A stretch of DNA of 64,000 nt from Gossypium raimondii (GCF_025698545.1 NC_068567.1:930001-994000), one strand, 5' to 3'. Positions 24,446 through 37,497 are shown, counted from the first letter of the stretch. A program made the numbers and translations. Notes: generated by a model not told the origin, from the letters alone.

Positions 24446-27400
24446 ATGGATTTTAGGCAGGATACCGGTTTTTCACATGTGGTTTCCTGGTGTAAGAAAA
24501 TCACAGGTGCAAAACGCCGGAAAAAGATTTATCCGTCACTTAGACCAAAGACCGAATATCTGTTTGATCTACGAGATTCAGTGAAGGAAGAAATGATCAA
24601 AGAATTAATGGTTGGGACAAAGCGAACAAAAGAATGTCGAGAATGGCTGATCAAGTTGAGAAAGTTTGAAGCTAATGCAAAAGAATTACTGCAGTTTCAT
24701 GAGAAGATTTCGGATAACTTGAGATTTTCAAAGAAACAACCACATGCTGATTTGATGAATGTGCTTGATGAAATCACTCGTCTCTTGGAGAGTTCTCCGT
24801 TGCAAAGGGAAACTAGAACAAGGAGTTCTTCAATGATTGAGGGCAAGAGCTTTGGGCTTGCTGAAAGAACTTCAAATGCTTACTTGAGGAGCAAAACTGA
24901 AGATCCCGTCGACACATATCTAGAAGCTGCAAGATCTCGTGCTATGGGGAAGGAAGTTGAAAAGGGGAAAGAGATACTGCTTATTAAAGATGGTATGAAA
25001 TTGCTATCATCATCAAGAAAAGCTGAGGGAGATCAGAAGCCAAGAAATATGACCAAAAAAAAGGGATCATTTTTCTCCTTACCTCAGGTGGAGACCAAAG
25101 ATGGATCAACTACAGCAGTTGGATCAATGATTGACATGGAAGCTCCTTTATCTGGTAATTCAGGTGCTTTTTGGTCAGAATCTTCATTGATTACAAGCTC
25201 TTCGTTGCCATCAGATGGTGTAGACCTCAAGACAAAGCCTGAGGAGGTATCATCTTCACAGACCAACATCTTGCCAACTGCTGAACAAGAAACCAAACTT
25301 ATTTCTTTTGAAGAAGAAGAAGCAGAAGAAGAAACGAAACCATCTCAGCGACCTGAAATTTCTAAGACCGCGCTTAATGAAATTGAAGAAATTTCCTCCA
25401 GTCATGAAACAGAATCTGAGACTAGTTTACCAGCAGCAAGTCAAATTCCTGAATCACTAAAAACTGTCGACCAGTCAGTTGAACCTCCTATTGAAGTGGG
25501 AGCATTCATCTCTCCCAAAAGAGATGATGTCTGGGAGAGTATAGATTTAGAAGCAGTTGGTATTCCTAATCCTAGCTCGGAAAATGGCAGTGCGATAATA
25601 CTGGCAACTAGGAATTTGGAGGTTTGTGATAACATGCGTTTCATAAATATGATCGAAGTTGGAACTCTTTCTAATGAAGAAGCATGGAAGCTGTTCTGTG
25701 AACAAGTAGGTAGAGTTGTCAACAAGCCAGGTATCCTGCCCTTTGCTCGAGTTATCGCTGAGAGGTGTGGAGGTCTGCCTCTGCTGGTTATTGTCACTGG
25801 AAGAGCTCTGTTTGAGGAAGAAGATGTCTTTGCATGGGAACAAGCATTCAAGCAATTTTCAGGGCCTTGTGGAGATCTAAGAAGCCGAAATGACATCATC
25901 CAATTGTTAAAATTCAGTTTTGACCGATTGCAGGTTCATGACATACAGAGTTGCTTCCTTCATTGTGCTTTATTTCCCGAAGATCAAGAGGTTAATATTT
26001 CTGAATTTGTTACATATTGTATCGAAGAAGGTTTGATTGCTGGGAATACGGCTGATGCATATAAGAGGAGCCATGAGATAATTACTGTTCTCATACGTGC
26101 CTTTTTGTTAGAAACTACTTCCAATTCTTCCATCATAATGCATGATATGATAAGAGACTTGGCATTGGCCATCTTGTTGCAGGAAAAAGGCAGTCAATTT
26201 CTGTTAAGAGCTTACTCAAAACCAGTGAGCCGAGAAAACCATTCATCACTCGTACTACATGAAAGCCATGAGAACAATAGATTGTTTATTCCTGATGGTT
26301 GTCAATTCATATTGAGAGGCGGTTCAAGATTGACCCAACCACCTTCAGTAGAGGAATGGGGGAAAGTCTAGTATGATCTTTTTGATGGACAATAATTTGT
26401 CCTCTTTACCTGAGAGCCCAGGTTGCCCTGGACTTTTGACACTGTTTCTTCAAAGAAATTTCAGGCTCAGAGTGATACCCGTGTCCTTTTTTGACTGCAT
26501 GCCTTGTTTGAAAGTGCTAAACTTGTCAAATACCCGAATAAAGTCTCTGCCAAGAACAATTTCAAAACTTGTAAGCCTGGAAACTCTCATCCTTCGTCAT
26601 TGTGAACGCCTTTCTATGCTTCCCTCTGATATTGGATCCCTCAAACTTCTTCAAGTACTTGATCTTAGAGGCACTGAGATAAACTTATTACCTGATGAGA
26701 TCGGTGAACTATCGTCTTTGACATACTTTGATATATGCTTCTATGGATCTATCAACCGAAGGGAGCATCTTAAATTGCCACAAGGCTTGATTTCTAGTGG
26801 GATAATATCGAGGCTATGTGCATTGCAATCACTAGGGATTAGAGTGTGCCCGGGAGATGAGCGGTGGGACAAATGTGTCGAATCCATCATTTACGAGGTA
26901 AGTAAATTGACGGGGCTAACTTCTCTGTCTTTTTATTTCCCGGAAGTAGAGCTTCTTGAACTGTTCCTTCAAATAGTGCAGCCTGGATTGATCAATGCTT
27001 AACTGAGTATAATTTTGTGGTTGGCCATGACATCAAGCGTATTGTCTCTCGAGTTCCACAATATGTGGAGCTTGATTATAATCGAACAAGCCAACGCTTG
27101 AGATTTGTTAACGGTGAGAAGATACCTGATGCAATCGTCAAAGTACTAGCATATTGCTCAGCTTTTTATTTAGATCATCACCTGGACGTAATCAGCATAT
27201 CGAAGTTCGGGATTGCCAACATGAATAAGTTGAAACACTGCATAGTAAGTGAGTGTCCCACAGTTAAAGCTGTTTTGGACGATAGGGAATTTACCGAGGT
27301 TGTATTTCCATGCCTAGAGCACTTGAATCTTCACTATTTGTGGAATTTGGAATACATCTGCGACAACCTTCTTCCTGAAGGAAGCTTCGCCATGCTACGG

Positions 27401-27820
27401 ATCTTGTATGTGCACGCATGTCCAAAGTTGAAATATGTCTTGAAAAGCTCCATGCTTCGTTTCTTCTCGAAGCTAGAGGAGTTGATAGTCGATGATTGTA
27501 CAGCAATCGAGAAGATCATACTTGACGATGATATGACCACTGATTTGAGTCACATGTCGGATTCCAGTTTCAAAAGATTAACTCTTCACTACCTTCCTGC
27601 ATTAGAAACCATTCGAGAAGGTGTTTGGCCCTCATTCGAATATATCAGTGTATACAACTGCCCTAATTTCAAGAAAATCAATTTAGATTCCAAGTCGAAA
27701 CACACACTGAAGGGGATTAAAGGTGAGAAGGATTGGTGGGATTCATTAGAGTGGAAAGAACCTTCTCTAAGCATACATTTCAACGACTTGTTTACTCTAG
27801 TTTCTGAGGATGATATATGA
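24446..27820 (+). pseudogene. NLR-like gene lacking the P-loop, two frameshifts
   Basis: Three frames follow one another: 24446-26371 (641 codons), 26373-27002 and about 26985-27820. The first begins MDFRQDTGFSHVVSWCKKIT and has a charged helical N-terminus to about residue 100. Residues about 110-355 are Ser/Glu/Lys-rich and look disordered. The sequence then enters a normal NB-ARC in mid-domain: DDVWESIDLEAVGIP (from about 359), SAIILATR, RCGGLPLLVI, CFLHCALFPED and MHDMIRDLALAI (about 565). The P-loop, RNBS-A and the hydrophobic start of kinase-2 are absent. Frame 1 stops at TAG 26369-26371; leucine-rich repeats resume one base over with MIFLMDNNLSSLPESP. A second shift near 26980 leads into DQCLTEYNFVVGHDIKR and the C-terminal repeats. 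The family is like Arabidopsis At4g27220/RPS2-type CNLs (from memory). Probably a decayed gene, although the N-terminal frame is long and clean. Confidence 0.8.
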
Positions 27821-30539
27821 GGAGATAGTATCAATTGACGCTATTTTCATCGCTTGAGTCAATGATGTGTAAGAATCAAGAATTTTTACCAGCAGAAAAT
27901 AAATCAAGGCTGAAGAGGTATTGTCTCCTTTTCCTTTTTCTTTTCCAGGATTATGAAGTATTTATATTTATTTGAAATTCAAGCATGCTTATATAGTAGG
28001 TGAATATCACTTAGCAGTGAGTACCTCGTTATTTCTTCTTCAATTTTCCTATAGTATCCATGTCCGGCACATTTTTGCAAAAATTGAGTTCCTCTTAACA
28101 TCGACAAATAGTAAAAAGGTAATTATTTGGTCAATTCTTTGGTAAAAAGTAACATGAAAGCTCCTCTATTAGGAGGTGGACTGCATTTTGCCCCTCTACT
28201 TAAAAACGGATAAATTAGTTTTTGTATATTAGGTTAAAGGGTAAACTGGTCTTTCTATTAAAAATTTCATTCATTTTCTATTAAAAATTGGTCATTGTAT
28301 GTCAGCATGAGATACACGTGACACGTCATGTCATTGTCTGATTATTCTGTCAACCACATCAGATTTTAACCGTACAAATTGATGAAATTTTTAACCGAAA
28401 TGACTAGCTTGCTTTTTAGTCTAATGTATAAAGATTAATTTGTCCATTTTTGAGTAGAGGGGTAAAATACAATTCGATTTCTAGTATAGGGGTCTTCATG
28501 GTACTTTTATTCAATTATTTTCATCTAAATTGTGGTTGGTTGAATGTTTTATGGTTTAGCATGCCTTATTTGCTACTTTGTTTTATTTTTCCATGCATAA
28601 CTTTCCAATCAAGATTATTGATAATTCACTTTTCTTAGGGCACTCCTTGGGGAGCTTTGAAATTCCTTCTCTACAAAGTTTCCGGCAGCAAATCAGCTCC
28701 TCACACTGGCAAACAAAGAGACAGGCGGAAATGGCTGTCCATTGACAACCAGTGCTATTGGTATAGCGAATGCAAACAATTAGAATAGCCTTTTCCGGAA
28801 CAATTTCCGGAAAACGGAACTACCATTGTAGATAAAAGTACTGCTTCCTTCCCAATTCCCTCATGGATTCCCCGTAATGTGTTAGAGGAAGCATGGCAGC
28901 ATCACTAACAACACTTGCATCCGTCGACAGTCGATTTATCGGAATTCTGGAAAGGTATCGGTCAAGAACTTGTATCTTTTGTTCCCCTTACAATCTAGAC
29001 ATGTTGAAGCCCTGAATTTATGGTTTAAAGATCTTGTTATATTAGGAACTTTCTCTGATTATTTTGCCTTCCATGTATATAATTTGTTGTCATTTTGAAT
29101 TAACTTAATACAAGGAACATGCTTTTGTTCAATTCTTTAAAATGGGGTTGTTTAATATTTAAAAAAAATTAATTTAGTGTTGAATAAACTGTAAATTGAA
29201 AAATATTACACATTTAAATACGATTAAATTTGATTGCTATATTGAGACAATAATATATAGAAAATAATAACTCTGTTATAATTTGAATTTATTTTTATTT
29301 TTAATAATAAAAGATTAATTTAATTTATTTAATAATAAAGAGATTAATTTAATTTAGTCTTTATAATACAAGCATAAGTAATTTAACCTAAACTATAATA
29401 TATATAATTATATATATGACTACTAATCAAGAACTTAACGAAAGTCGAAGGCTTTCCTTCTTTTCTGTAGGTATTTGCATGTGCATTATTGTTAGATTCT
29501 AATGTCACGAGGTTGGGACGAGTCTTACAAAGCGCATCGTGGCCCATAGACACTAGCAGATGGTTCATCCTAAGGTTTCACGTCTGGGAAGAGAAAATCC
29601 ACCTCTTTGAATTGCATCTATGAGATTTTGTGATTACAATGTTAGTTTAACATTGTTTTTTAAAATTATTTTTAAAAATTTTGGTTCAAAATTTAAATAT
29701 GCACTTAATTACTGTCACGAATTAACTCAACACCAATAAAATTATTAAAAACTCATTTTAAATAATTAATTTATATTGTTATAGGATATTTCTGAATTTT
29801 CATATATTTATATAAAATTAATTTAAAAAACAACTTTAAATTAAGATAATATGCAAATAATGCTATTTAAACTCAAAACATCAAAAATATTAAATTTTGC
29901 CATCCACCTAAACCTGGTTATCATTCTATACGATAATCTTTATAATCCAATTTTATTTTTGTACATATTGTATGTTCTGTTATTATTAATTTCAAACCAT
30001 ACACTTTATTATTTATTTTATATTATTTTTAAAAGCATACATATATTTTACATATGTAGTTTTCACGCACATACTTGTAATAAAATTTCTATTATTATTA
30101 ATTAGCATGAAAAAAAATTAAAATATATTCAAATTTGTTGTTACTCACATTGACATTTTAATTATTAAAAAATCCAAAAATAAGTTTTAAATTTCTTAAA
30201 GAATTTTTTTGAAAATATGAACAGCTATTTTTTAATTTTTATGTACCTTTTAAAATAGTTTTTATTATGTATTTTGAATTCTAAAAAGAAAGGGTTAAAT
30301 TGATAAAACTATTAATATTAAGTGCAAAATGAATCATTCTACCTTATCTATAATTTCCACATTTATTAAATAGACTAATAACTTAAAATTTAGAATTAAA
30401 AATAAAAATTAAAATTAAAATACAAATATCTCTTTCATATTTAAACCTAAAACCCTTTAATAAAAAAATAATTCATCTATACTATAATAAAATTTATGGA
30501 TTATATAATAAATTCCTGACTGAATGTGTATATATATTT
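27821..30539. other. Intergenic region
   Basis: It holds a MITE (28141-28511), an exon-like piece at 28640-28790 after an acceptor-like 'cttttcttag' (it reads GTPWGALKFLLYKVSGSK to a stop; I do not recognise it, and it may be spliced 3'UTR of the NLR), and AT-rich DNA from 29100 on, with an (AT)n run at 29395-29420. The piece 29480-29610 ('gttgggacgagtcttac') looks like an LTR scrap. No supported gene. Confidence 0.45.
28141..28511. mobile_element. MITE-like inverted repeat
   Basis: The ends mirror each other: GGTAAAAAGTAACATGAAAG ... 'catggtacttttat'. Inside them, 'ttgcccctctacttaaaaa' is mirrored by 'tttttgagtagaggggtaa'. Same family as 10915, 41915 and 50717. About 370 bp, noncoding. Confidence 0.75.
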
Positions 30540-30846
30540 GGTTAAAATATGTTGTTAGTTTCTATACTATAATGAAAATTAAAATCTAGCTTTTGTATTT
30601 GAAAAATTAAAAGTTAAGTCCTTTTTTATTTAAAATCTTAGTTTAATCATTAAAATCGTAAGTATTTTCTGTTAGAATTTGTCCATTTGGTATATGATTA
30701 ACAGGAAATAAATATGATAAGTTGGTAAATTTTAATAGAAACTACCGACAATGATGATGGTCGGACTATAATTTTTAAATTGAAAAAGTATATGAACTAA
30801 ATTTTAAATTTTAAATAAGTATAGGGACTAACAACATAATTTAACC
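30540..30846. mobile_element. MITE whose end overlaps the DUF599 stop codon
   Basis: The left end GGTTAAAATATGTTGTTAG and the right end (read on the minus strand) GGTTAAATTATGTTGTTAG mirror each other, followed by 'tttctatac'/'tccctatac'. About 307 bp. The same family occurs in the phosphoglycerate mutase gene (36373-36923). The right end covers 30841-30846, where the neighbouring gene ends in GGT TAA. No clear target duplication was found. Confidence 0.75.
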
Positions 30847-31678
30847 GATGGGGTAAACAACACCAACCTCGGTATCATCCTCAGAACCACCGTGATTATC
30901 GTCGGAAATTTCCACAACCGGCGAACCAAATTCAACATTATTATCCAGAAAATAAAGCAAAAAGACCAGGACCAAACAACACAAAATCATAGGAATTGGT
31001 CCAAATATCCACAAAAAAAGAGGCAAAGAGAAATAAAAGCCACGTAATCCCAACGACCAAAAATAACTTCCACGGTTCACAATCGTCGCCACGTAATCCG
31101 CCGTAAGACAGTGGCGGAACTGGTTCTCCGTACTCTTCTTCTTCGGCGGTATACAAACAAGTATACTCGCATGGCTATAATACCTTATAGACTGTATATT
31201 CAATAAGAAGACCACCATAAAACAAAGTAACATAGCAAAATACTTGATCGAAAAAACCCGGTGACTTAAATCTCCGACATCGATCGCCGATTTCTCGCCG
31301 GCGTTACTCGTCATTAACAACGCGATGAGCGAACTTAACGTTATCGCCGTCGAGGCTAATACCGTTGATGCCATTATGTTGTTACGTAACGTTTGAACTG
31401 CTAAGACACCGTTGCCCTGTACATCCTGTGAAAAAACGAGGATTTAATTTCAAATTAATTCAAAAAAAATATATCGAATTAATGATGAAGAACAGCTTCG
31501 AAGTTCGAACCTCCATCATGCAATGAACCCAGAATCGGCGACTAATTGCATTAATGCCGATGATAGTTTTGATAGGGTATTTGATAACACGATGAAGAAG
31601 CCATAGATGATAAACAGTCATTATTAAAAGACCAATTGGAACTAATATACAATCAAGATATCTAATCTCCATAGCCAT
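30841..31678 (-). CDS. DUF599 family membrane protein, two exons
   Basis: Exons on the minus strand are 31678-31511 and 31425-30841, with a GT-AG intron of 85 bp; the total is 250 residues. The start MAMEIRYLDCILVPIGLLIM was chosen over an upstream in-frame ATG at 31726, which would add a Lys/Ser run. Features of DUF599 are visible: a hydrophobic first helix, YHLWLLHRV, the block VLAVQTLRNNIMAST just after the junction, and further membrane segments at LLCFMVVFLLNI, YFSLPLFLWIFGPIPMILCC and LVFLLYFL. That gives about four membrane spans and an acidic tail (SEDDTEVG). Plant members are of unknown biochemical function. The last codon and stop come from the adjoining MITE, so the original C-terminus may have been slightly longer or different. 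Confidence 0.87.
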
Positions 31679-33728
31679 AATTATTGATGAAGAAGAAGAT
31701 TTTTTTTTTCTTTTTTTTTTAAGCAAACAACAATTTTTTTAATTATATTATTTCCTTAATGAAAGGAAATAATAATTGAAAAATAATGTGTCAAATTTTT
31801 TTCTTTTATTTTGATAAAAAAGATTTAAATTATAAATAAAATTTTTGTTTCTAAGAAAATGAGTTGAAATGGGTTTTAAATGGAAATTGTTTCTAATTTA
31901 AGAGTGGTATCAAATATAAAAAGAAATATTAATATTTATTTCTAAATTAAATGAAATATTAATTTAGTCCTCGAGTTTATATTTTTTTATCAATTTAGTT
32001 TTTATTTTTAAAAAGGAGTCAAATTGATTTTTTAACGGAAATGTTTATTAAAATGTTTTTATGATGATATTGGTGTTGCAACCCGCTTGATAGTCCACGT
32101 TTATTTTATGCTCATATAATATTATTTGACTTATATGTCACGTCAACAAATAATTTTAAAATTATAAAAATAAAAAGTATAAAATTCAAAAGAGTTAGTA
32201 TAAAATGCACACGAATTGTCATACAAGTTGCCATGTCCAAGAATTAACGTTTTAGTCAATATTTTCGTTAAAAAAAATTTAATTCGACTCTTTTTAAAGG
32301 GCCAGAGCTAAATTTAGCTTTAGAAAAAAGGAATAAAAGTCAATTTGATAAAAGATATAAATATTAACAATTAAAGTTGTCATTACGCTTGTAATATATA
32401 TTATTTTAAAATTATTTTATGATACACAATATTTATATATACAATTTATATTTGATGTATTCACATGTATAATTTTAAGAGTGATGTCAAGATTTTTCAG
32501 AGAGAGCCAAAATTAAATTATAAAATTGAGGAATGGTCGAAATATAATCTTATTATTATTTTAACTTCACTTTTTTTACAATTTTTAAGAGGGTTGAACT
32601 ATAATTTACCATTTTGAGAAGCCCAAATGAAAAAAAAATTTATGTTGATTTGGTGGCTAGGGTGTTCATCATTTTAGATGCGATTTGAGTTCGAGTTGCA
32701 CTAGTCACGTTGTTGTAAGAGTTTTGCTCTCTTATAATTCACCAAGAAAAATATATTTAAAAAATTCACGTCTTCTGAAATAGATTGTTTAAAATTCATT
32801 AAACAGTTCGAATTTAATCATTGCCGATAAAAGTGAAGGCTAAATCTGGCAACAATTGTTTATCGACCCAAAGTTAGCAATTTATGTCACAATTGTAAAC
32901 TACACCTAATATCACTAAACTATTAGTAAGTTTACATTTTGGTTATTCAACTTCAAAATGTTACAAAATTGGTTATTGAACAATTTGAAAGTTTTCATTT
33001 AAGTCATTGGGCTGTTAAAATTGAAAGCTCTCATTTTCCTTCTCTTTCAAAGTTCAATTTTTTTCATGAAACAACTTTAAAACGTCACAAATGTACGACA
33101 AACCAATACATATGATATACAATACTTATATTTACAATTCTTTTATGATACACAATATCTATATATACGAATTTACATTTGATGTATTGATGAGTATAAT
33201 TTTAGGGTGAAACCAGAAATTTTACTTGAAGAGTGATCAATTGTAGTAAACTATAAATTTCCCATTTTGAGAGCTAAAATGTAAATGTAAATGAAGGTTT
33301 TAAAATATTTATATGTTAAGGAAAACAATTTTTATTTATAAACATGAAAATAATGTAATAAAGATAATAAAATACTTTTAATTTCATAGAATTATAGTTG
33401 GGGAAAAAACTCAATACACGCAGTGTCTGCAAAGCATTACATTACAATAACATTGTCTACGAACCGATCAAGGCCGACCCTCAGCAAACATCAGAAAATG
33501 GCCCCATTAAAAGGGAAAATTATGAGGTCAAATTTAAAGAAAAAGGGGCAATGAAGCCCAAAGTTTTCCTGGAAAAACACTTCAACCACAATTGTCTAAC
33601 AAAAATATAACGTTTTTTGGCCAAAAAAAGAACAAAAATATAACATTTTGAACCTTATTCTAAATTAATGTTTGGGTATAGGAACAGAGCAAATATATAA
33701 AAATCGAGGCAATGTTCTATCAGCGAGC
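31679..33728. other. AT-rich intergenic DNA
   Basis: Two genes (DUF599 and phosphoglycerate mutase) lie on the same strand either side. About 32880-33260 carries pieces of a dispersed repeat ('aaactattagtaagtttacattttggtt'). A possible SINE scrap lies at 32640-32740 ('gagttcgagttgcac'). The open frame 33398-33610 is in the likely 3' region of phosphoglycerate mutase and has no support. Confidence 0.45.
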
Positions 33729-36700
33729 CTAGTTGTCAGCCACTTCGATGAGTGTTGTCTCGTAGTCATTCGGAGCTACGAAACCATGGAGATTCATGAC
33801 GGTTGCAGCCACGTTTGCAAGTCCACCATTCGGAACATCGCTCCGGAATCTAACACCAGGTGCCAATCCTGGACCTCCGATCGCAATAGGCACCTAATCG
33901 AAACATCGATAATATACATCACATATTCAGAACCTAATATAGATTTCGATAATGCGACCATTCATTGGTCTTTGGTGCAAAAAGATTTAAGATATTGGAA
34001 ACTTACAGGTTGACAAGTGTGGGAGGTGAGTATCTGGAGATCTCCATTCTTGTCGAGAAGAGGTTCCCCGGATTTATTTCTCTTCACCATGTCCTCGGCG
34101 TTACCGTGGTCTGCAGTCACAATGTATATTCCGCCAACTTGCTCTATCGCATCGAGGATCATCTGCACCAAGCAATATGATCAAGAAAAGCCTTCTTACA
34201 AGACAATGTATGCTTTAGAACATTATCGGATATGAAAATACAACTCAAGAATAGAACGACTTCAGTATAAATGTAAAAAATGGATGATACATTCATAATA
34301 CGAAGAACAAGTAATATTGATTTCCGATGAAAAATATCCCGTCAGCATCATATGAATAACTAGTGTGAAACACGACTGATTACAATTCATTAAAATGCTG
34401 TAAAATCATTAGAAATTTTTGAAGTAACAATTAAAGAATGAACTCGAGCCATTGTACCTCGACAGCTTCATCGGCAGCCTTGCATGCCACAACCGTAGCC
34501 TCGATATCTCCGGTATGACCCACCATGTCACCATTTGGTATGTTCACACGTACCTAAACAACAAAAAAGCCATTCAGCATGGGCTGAGTAAAGGTCAGCC
34601 AGTTCGGTTTTGGTTTCAGTTAGAACAATCGGTTTTAATAGATTAAGTTGGTGAATTGTCAGTTCTTGAATTTTACTCCATTAATAATCACCTGGTCAAA
34701 TTTCCCACTCAGAATAGCATCCCTAGCCTTTTCACCGATCTCCAATGCCTTCATCTTAGGTTGAACATTGAACGTAATGCCAACATCGCTCGGGATTTCC
34801 ACATATTCTTCCATTTGAGGATTGAAATACCCGGAGCGATTCCCATTCCAGAAGAAAGTGACATGGCCAAATTTGACAGTCTCACTGCAGATAAACAAAC
34901 AAAGCATTTAACATATTGAATATTTCAAGGAAATGGGAGGTACGGATTATAATGAGTTGTCCTAAAATGCACCTGCAGGCAAAAGTACGGACACCATTAT
35001 GCACCAAATATTCACCCGATGTTCTATCAATCTCTGGAGGAGAAACAAGGTAGCGGCTCGGAAGCTTCAACTCGCCATCATACTGAAGCATTCCAGCATA
35101 ACGGATTTTAGGGACCCGTACACGATCAAATTTGTTGAAATCTTGATATTCAAGTGCCTTAGCAAGCATAACCATTCGATCTGCTCGGAAGTTAATGGTA
35201 ACAACAGCATCACCATCTACTATCGGACCCACAGCCTTGTTGTTATCATCAACAATGACAAAGGGAGGTAAATACTGGTCATTGGCATTTTCTCTCAGTT
35301 TCTTTACAGCTTCAACGGCATTCTTAAACTTGTGTGGGGCTTCACCGAGAACTTGAGCGTCCCATCCTCTTTTAACAACATCCCAATCATTCTACGAAAA
35401 ATCCAGTCACAAAAGTTAGCTTCTTAATCAATTCAAACGAATCTTTTAGATCTTTGACAATGATTTCTCACCTCATAACGGTCCATTGTGACATACATAC
35501 GGCCACCACCAGATGCGATGCGGGCATCTACACCTTTTTCACGTAACTTTGCAAGGTCATTCTCCAGAGTCTCCACAAAGCCTACACTCGAACCATCCAA
35601 AACATCACGACCATCAGTGAGAACATGAACACGGATTCTTTTAGCACCACGCTCACTAGCTCCCTTCAGCAACAACTGCACAAAAAGATTTTAAAAAACA
35701 ACTAATTAAACTTAAAGAAAGGAAATGAATTCATTAAAGAAACCAAGAATCACCGAAAATTACCTGCAATTGATCGAGACGGGAGTGAACACCTCCATCG
35801 CTAAGTAATCCGATCAAGTGAAGGGTACCCTTCTCAAAAGATTCACTTATATACTTAAATCCTTCACCATCATAGATCTTCCCCGAGGCAAGAGCAAGAT
35901 CAACAAGCTTAGCCCTACGGTTAAAAATGACTTAACACGTTAGAACACTTGCAGCACGGTTAAATTTCCATCAAGATAGCAAGCATATCCATCCATCCAT
36001 ACACATCACAGACACACACATATATAAAGCAATAATCATGAAAATAAGCTTACCCTTGAGCGAAAATGCGGCCTGCACCGAGAGCATTGTGACCCACTTC
36101 ACTGTTTCCCATGTCATCCTCTGTCGGAAGCCCTACAGCATTTCCATGAGCTCGGATTAATCTCCATCTGTCCGGGGCACCCTATATTCAATAACATCAA
36201 TTTCTATCAAAATATAAGTCTCATAACAGAATGGTATAATGTAAATCCTTTTATTAATCAAAAGATTGTAATAATGTCCATATGAAGAAAAAAAATACTT
36301 ACAGTTCCCATAACTTAAAGCAAACATATCTACACATTTTCCCCAAATTGCCGGAATCAACTAACTTATACAGGTTAAATTGTTCTGTTAGTCCCTTTAC
36401 TTGTATAAAATTTGAGATTTGGTCCCTATACTTTAAAAGTTAAAATTCAGTCCTACTTTTTCAATTTAAAATCCTAGTCCAATCATTATAGTCATTGATA
36501 GTTTCTACCAAAATTTATCAAATTAAAATGTGAGTATAGCCTAATCATAACTCCAAGTCGACAAATTAAAAAAAAAAAAAACAATTACGATTTTAATGAC
36601 TGGGCAGAGATTTCTAAATAAAATAAAGTAGGTTAATTTGTGCTGTTAGTCCCTCTACTTGTATAGAATTTGAGATTTGGTCCCTGTACTTTAAAAGTTA

Positions 36701-37341
36701 AAAAATCACTCTCCTATTTTTTCAATTTAAAAATCCCAGTCCACTTAGTCATGTGAGTATAGCCTAGTTGACAAAATTTAAGAAAAAATAATTAAGATTT
36801 CAATGACTGGGCTTAGATTTTTAATAAATAAAAAAAGGACTAAATTTTCAACTTTTCAAGTACAGGGACAGGGACTAATCTCAAATTTTGTCAAAGTACA
36901 GGGACTAACAGCATATTTTAACCACATATATAGTTCGATTCTCTGCATTATCAGTCAACCAAATCAAACAGTCATCTCATTAAATCCCAATATTAAAGCA
37001 CAGGCTAAAAAAAACCCTACTCTAAAAGCAAGATTGAAAGCTTCATTTTCATAAAGAAACGAGATCCAAACCAACCAATACCATTAACAAACTATTATCG
37101 AATCAAAAACCAAGAAAATCCTAGATCTAAAATCACAAAAACAAATAGAACCTTAAAAGAAGAAAAAGGGCGGGACCTGTTTGAGGGAATCCATGGTGGG
37201 CGTTTGAGCAACATGGATACAATTGTATTGATCGGGTTTATATTCGCCCCAACCATCGAGGACCACGACGGCGATACGTTTTCCCTTTGGAAGCTTTGGG
37301 TGGTCCTCTAATTTAAACGATACTTGTCCTGAACTCGCCAT
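33729..37341 (-). CDS. PGAM-I: 2,3-bisphosphoglycerate-independent phosphoglycerate mutase, 9 exons
   Basis: Minus-strand exons: 37341-37177, 36181-36054, 35914-35764, 35675-35472, 35391-34973, 34884-34692, 34553-34458, 34162-34007, 33893-33729. All introns are GT-AG. The frame is open for 558 residues, the normal plant length. The enzyme interconverts 3- and 2-phosphoglycerate in cytosolic glycolysis, using two metal ions (Mn or Co) and no bisphosphoglycerate. Visible motifs are VVLDGWGE near the N-terminus, [16 protein letters not shown] with the phosphorylated Ser, [15 protein letters not shown], and [10 protein letters not shown] with metal ligands near the C-terminus. It begins [20 protein letters not shown] with no targeting peptide. 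Intron 1 holds a MITE. Part of exon 1 and the promoter is copied at 53169. The symbol is a family label. Confidence 0.95.
36373..36923. mobile_element. MITE in phosphoglycerate mutase intron 1, left half duplicated
   Basis: The left end GGTTAAATTGTTCTGTTAGT at 36373 recurs in near copy at 36633; the right end at 36923 mirrors them ('ggactaacagcatattttaacc'). The element therefore has a full unit (36633-36923) preceded by a partial copy of its left part. Same family as 30540-30846. It lies within the 995-bp intron 1, away from splice sites. Confidence 0.75.
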
Positions 37342-37497
37342 TGTTGTTAAGCTTCGAATGTTTGTATTTTAATTAAGATTTGAATGAAGGTTTGATGATG
37401 GTTATATATATAGTAAGGGAAAGAAAAAAAATGGAAAAACGAGAGGAGAAGACGGCGGCGAGAATAGTGAAAGGATTCAAAGATTTTGACCTTTTAA
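37342..37497 (-). promoter_or_regulatory. Phosphoglycerate mutase promoter and leader
   Basis: Directly upstream of the ATG. On the minus strand a TATATATA stretch (37407-37414) lies about 70 bp before the ATG and could be a TATA box. The segment is copied in unit C (53253-53418), including the (TA)n stretch. A roughly 150-bp spacer then leads into the triplicated block. Confidence 0.5.

Noticed and set aside
28640-28790. Exon-like piece after an acceptor-like AG
   Set aside because: No partner exon and no known protein; more likely 3'UTR.
29383-29568. 61-codon minus-strand open frame
   Set aside because: Overlaps what looks like an LTR scrap and an (AT)n run.
32640-32740. Possible SINE scrap or tRNA-like sequence
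   Set aside because: A B-box-like 'gagttcgagttgc' is present but there is no clear A box, fold or flanking repeat.
33398-33610. 70-codon plus-strand open frame
   Set aside because: It lies just beyond the phosphoglycerate mutase stop on the opposite strand, has low-complexity Lys/Glu content and shows no domain.
33672-34013. 113-codon plus-strand open frame
   Set aside because: It is antisense to the last two exons of phosphoglycerate mutase; the minus strand explains the sequence.
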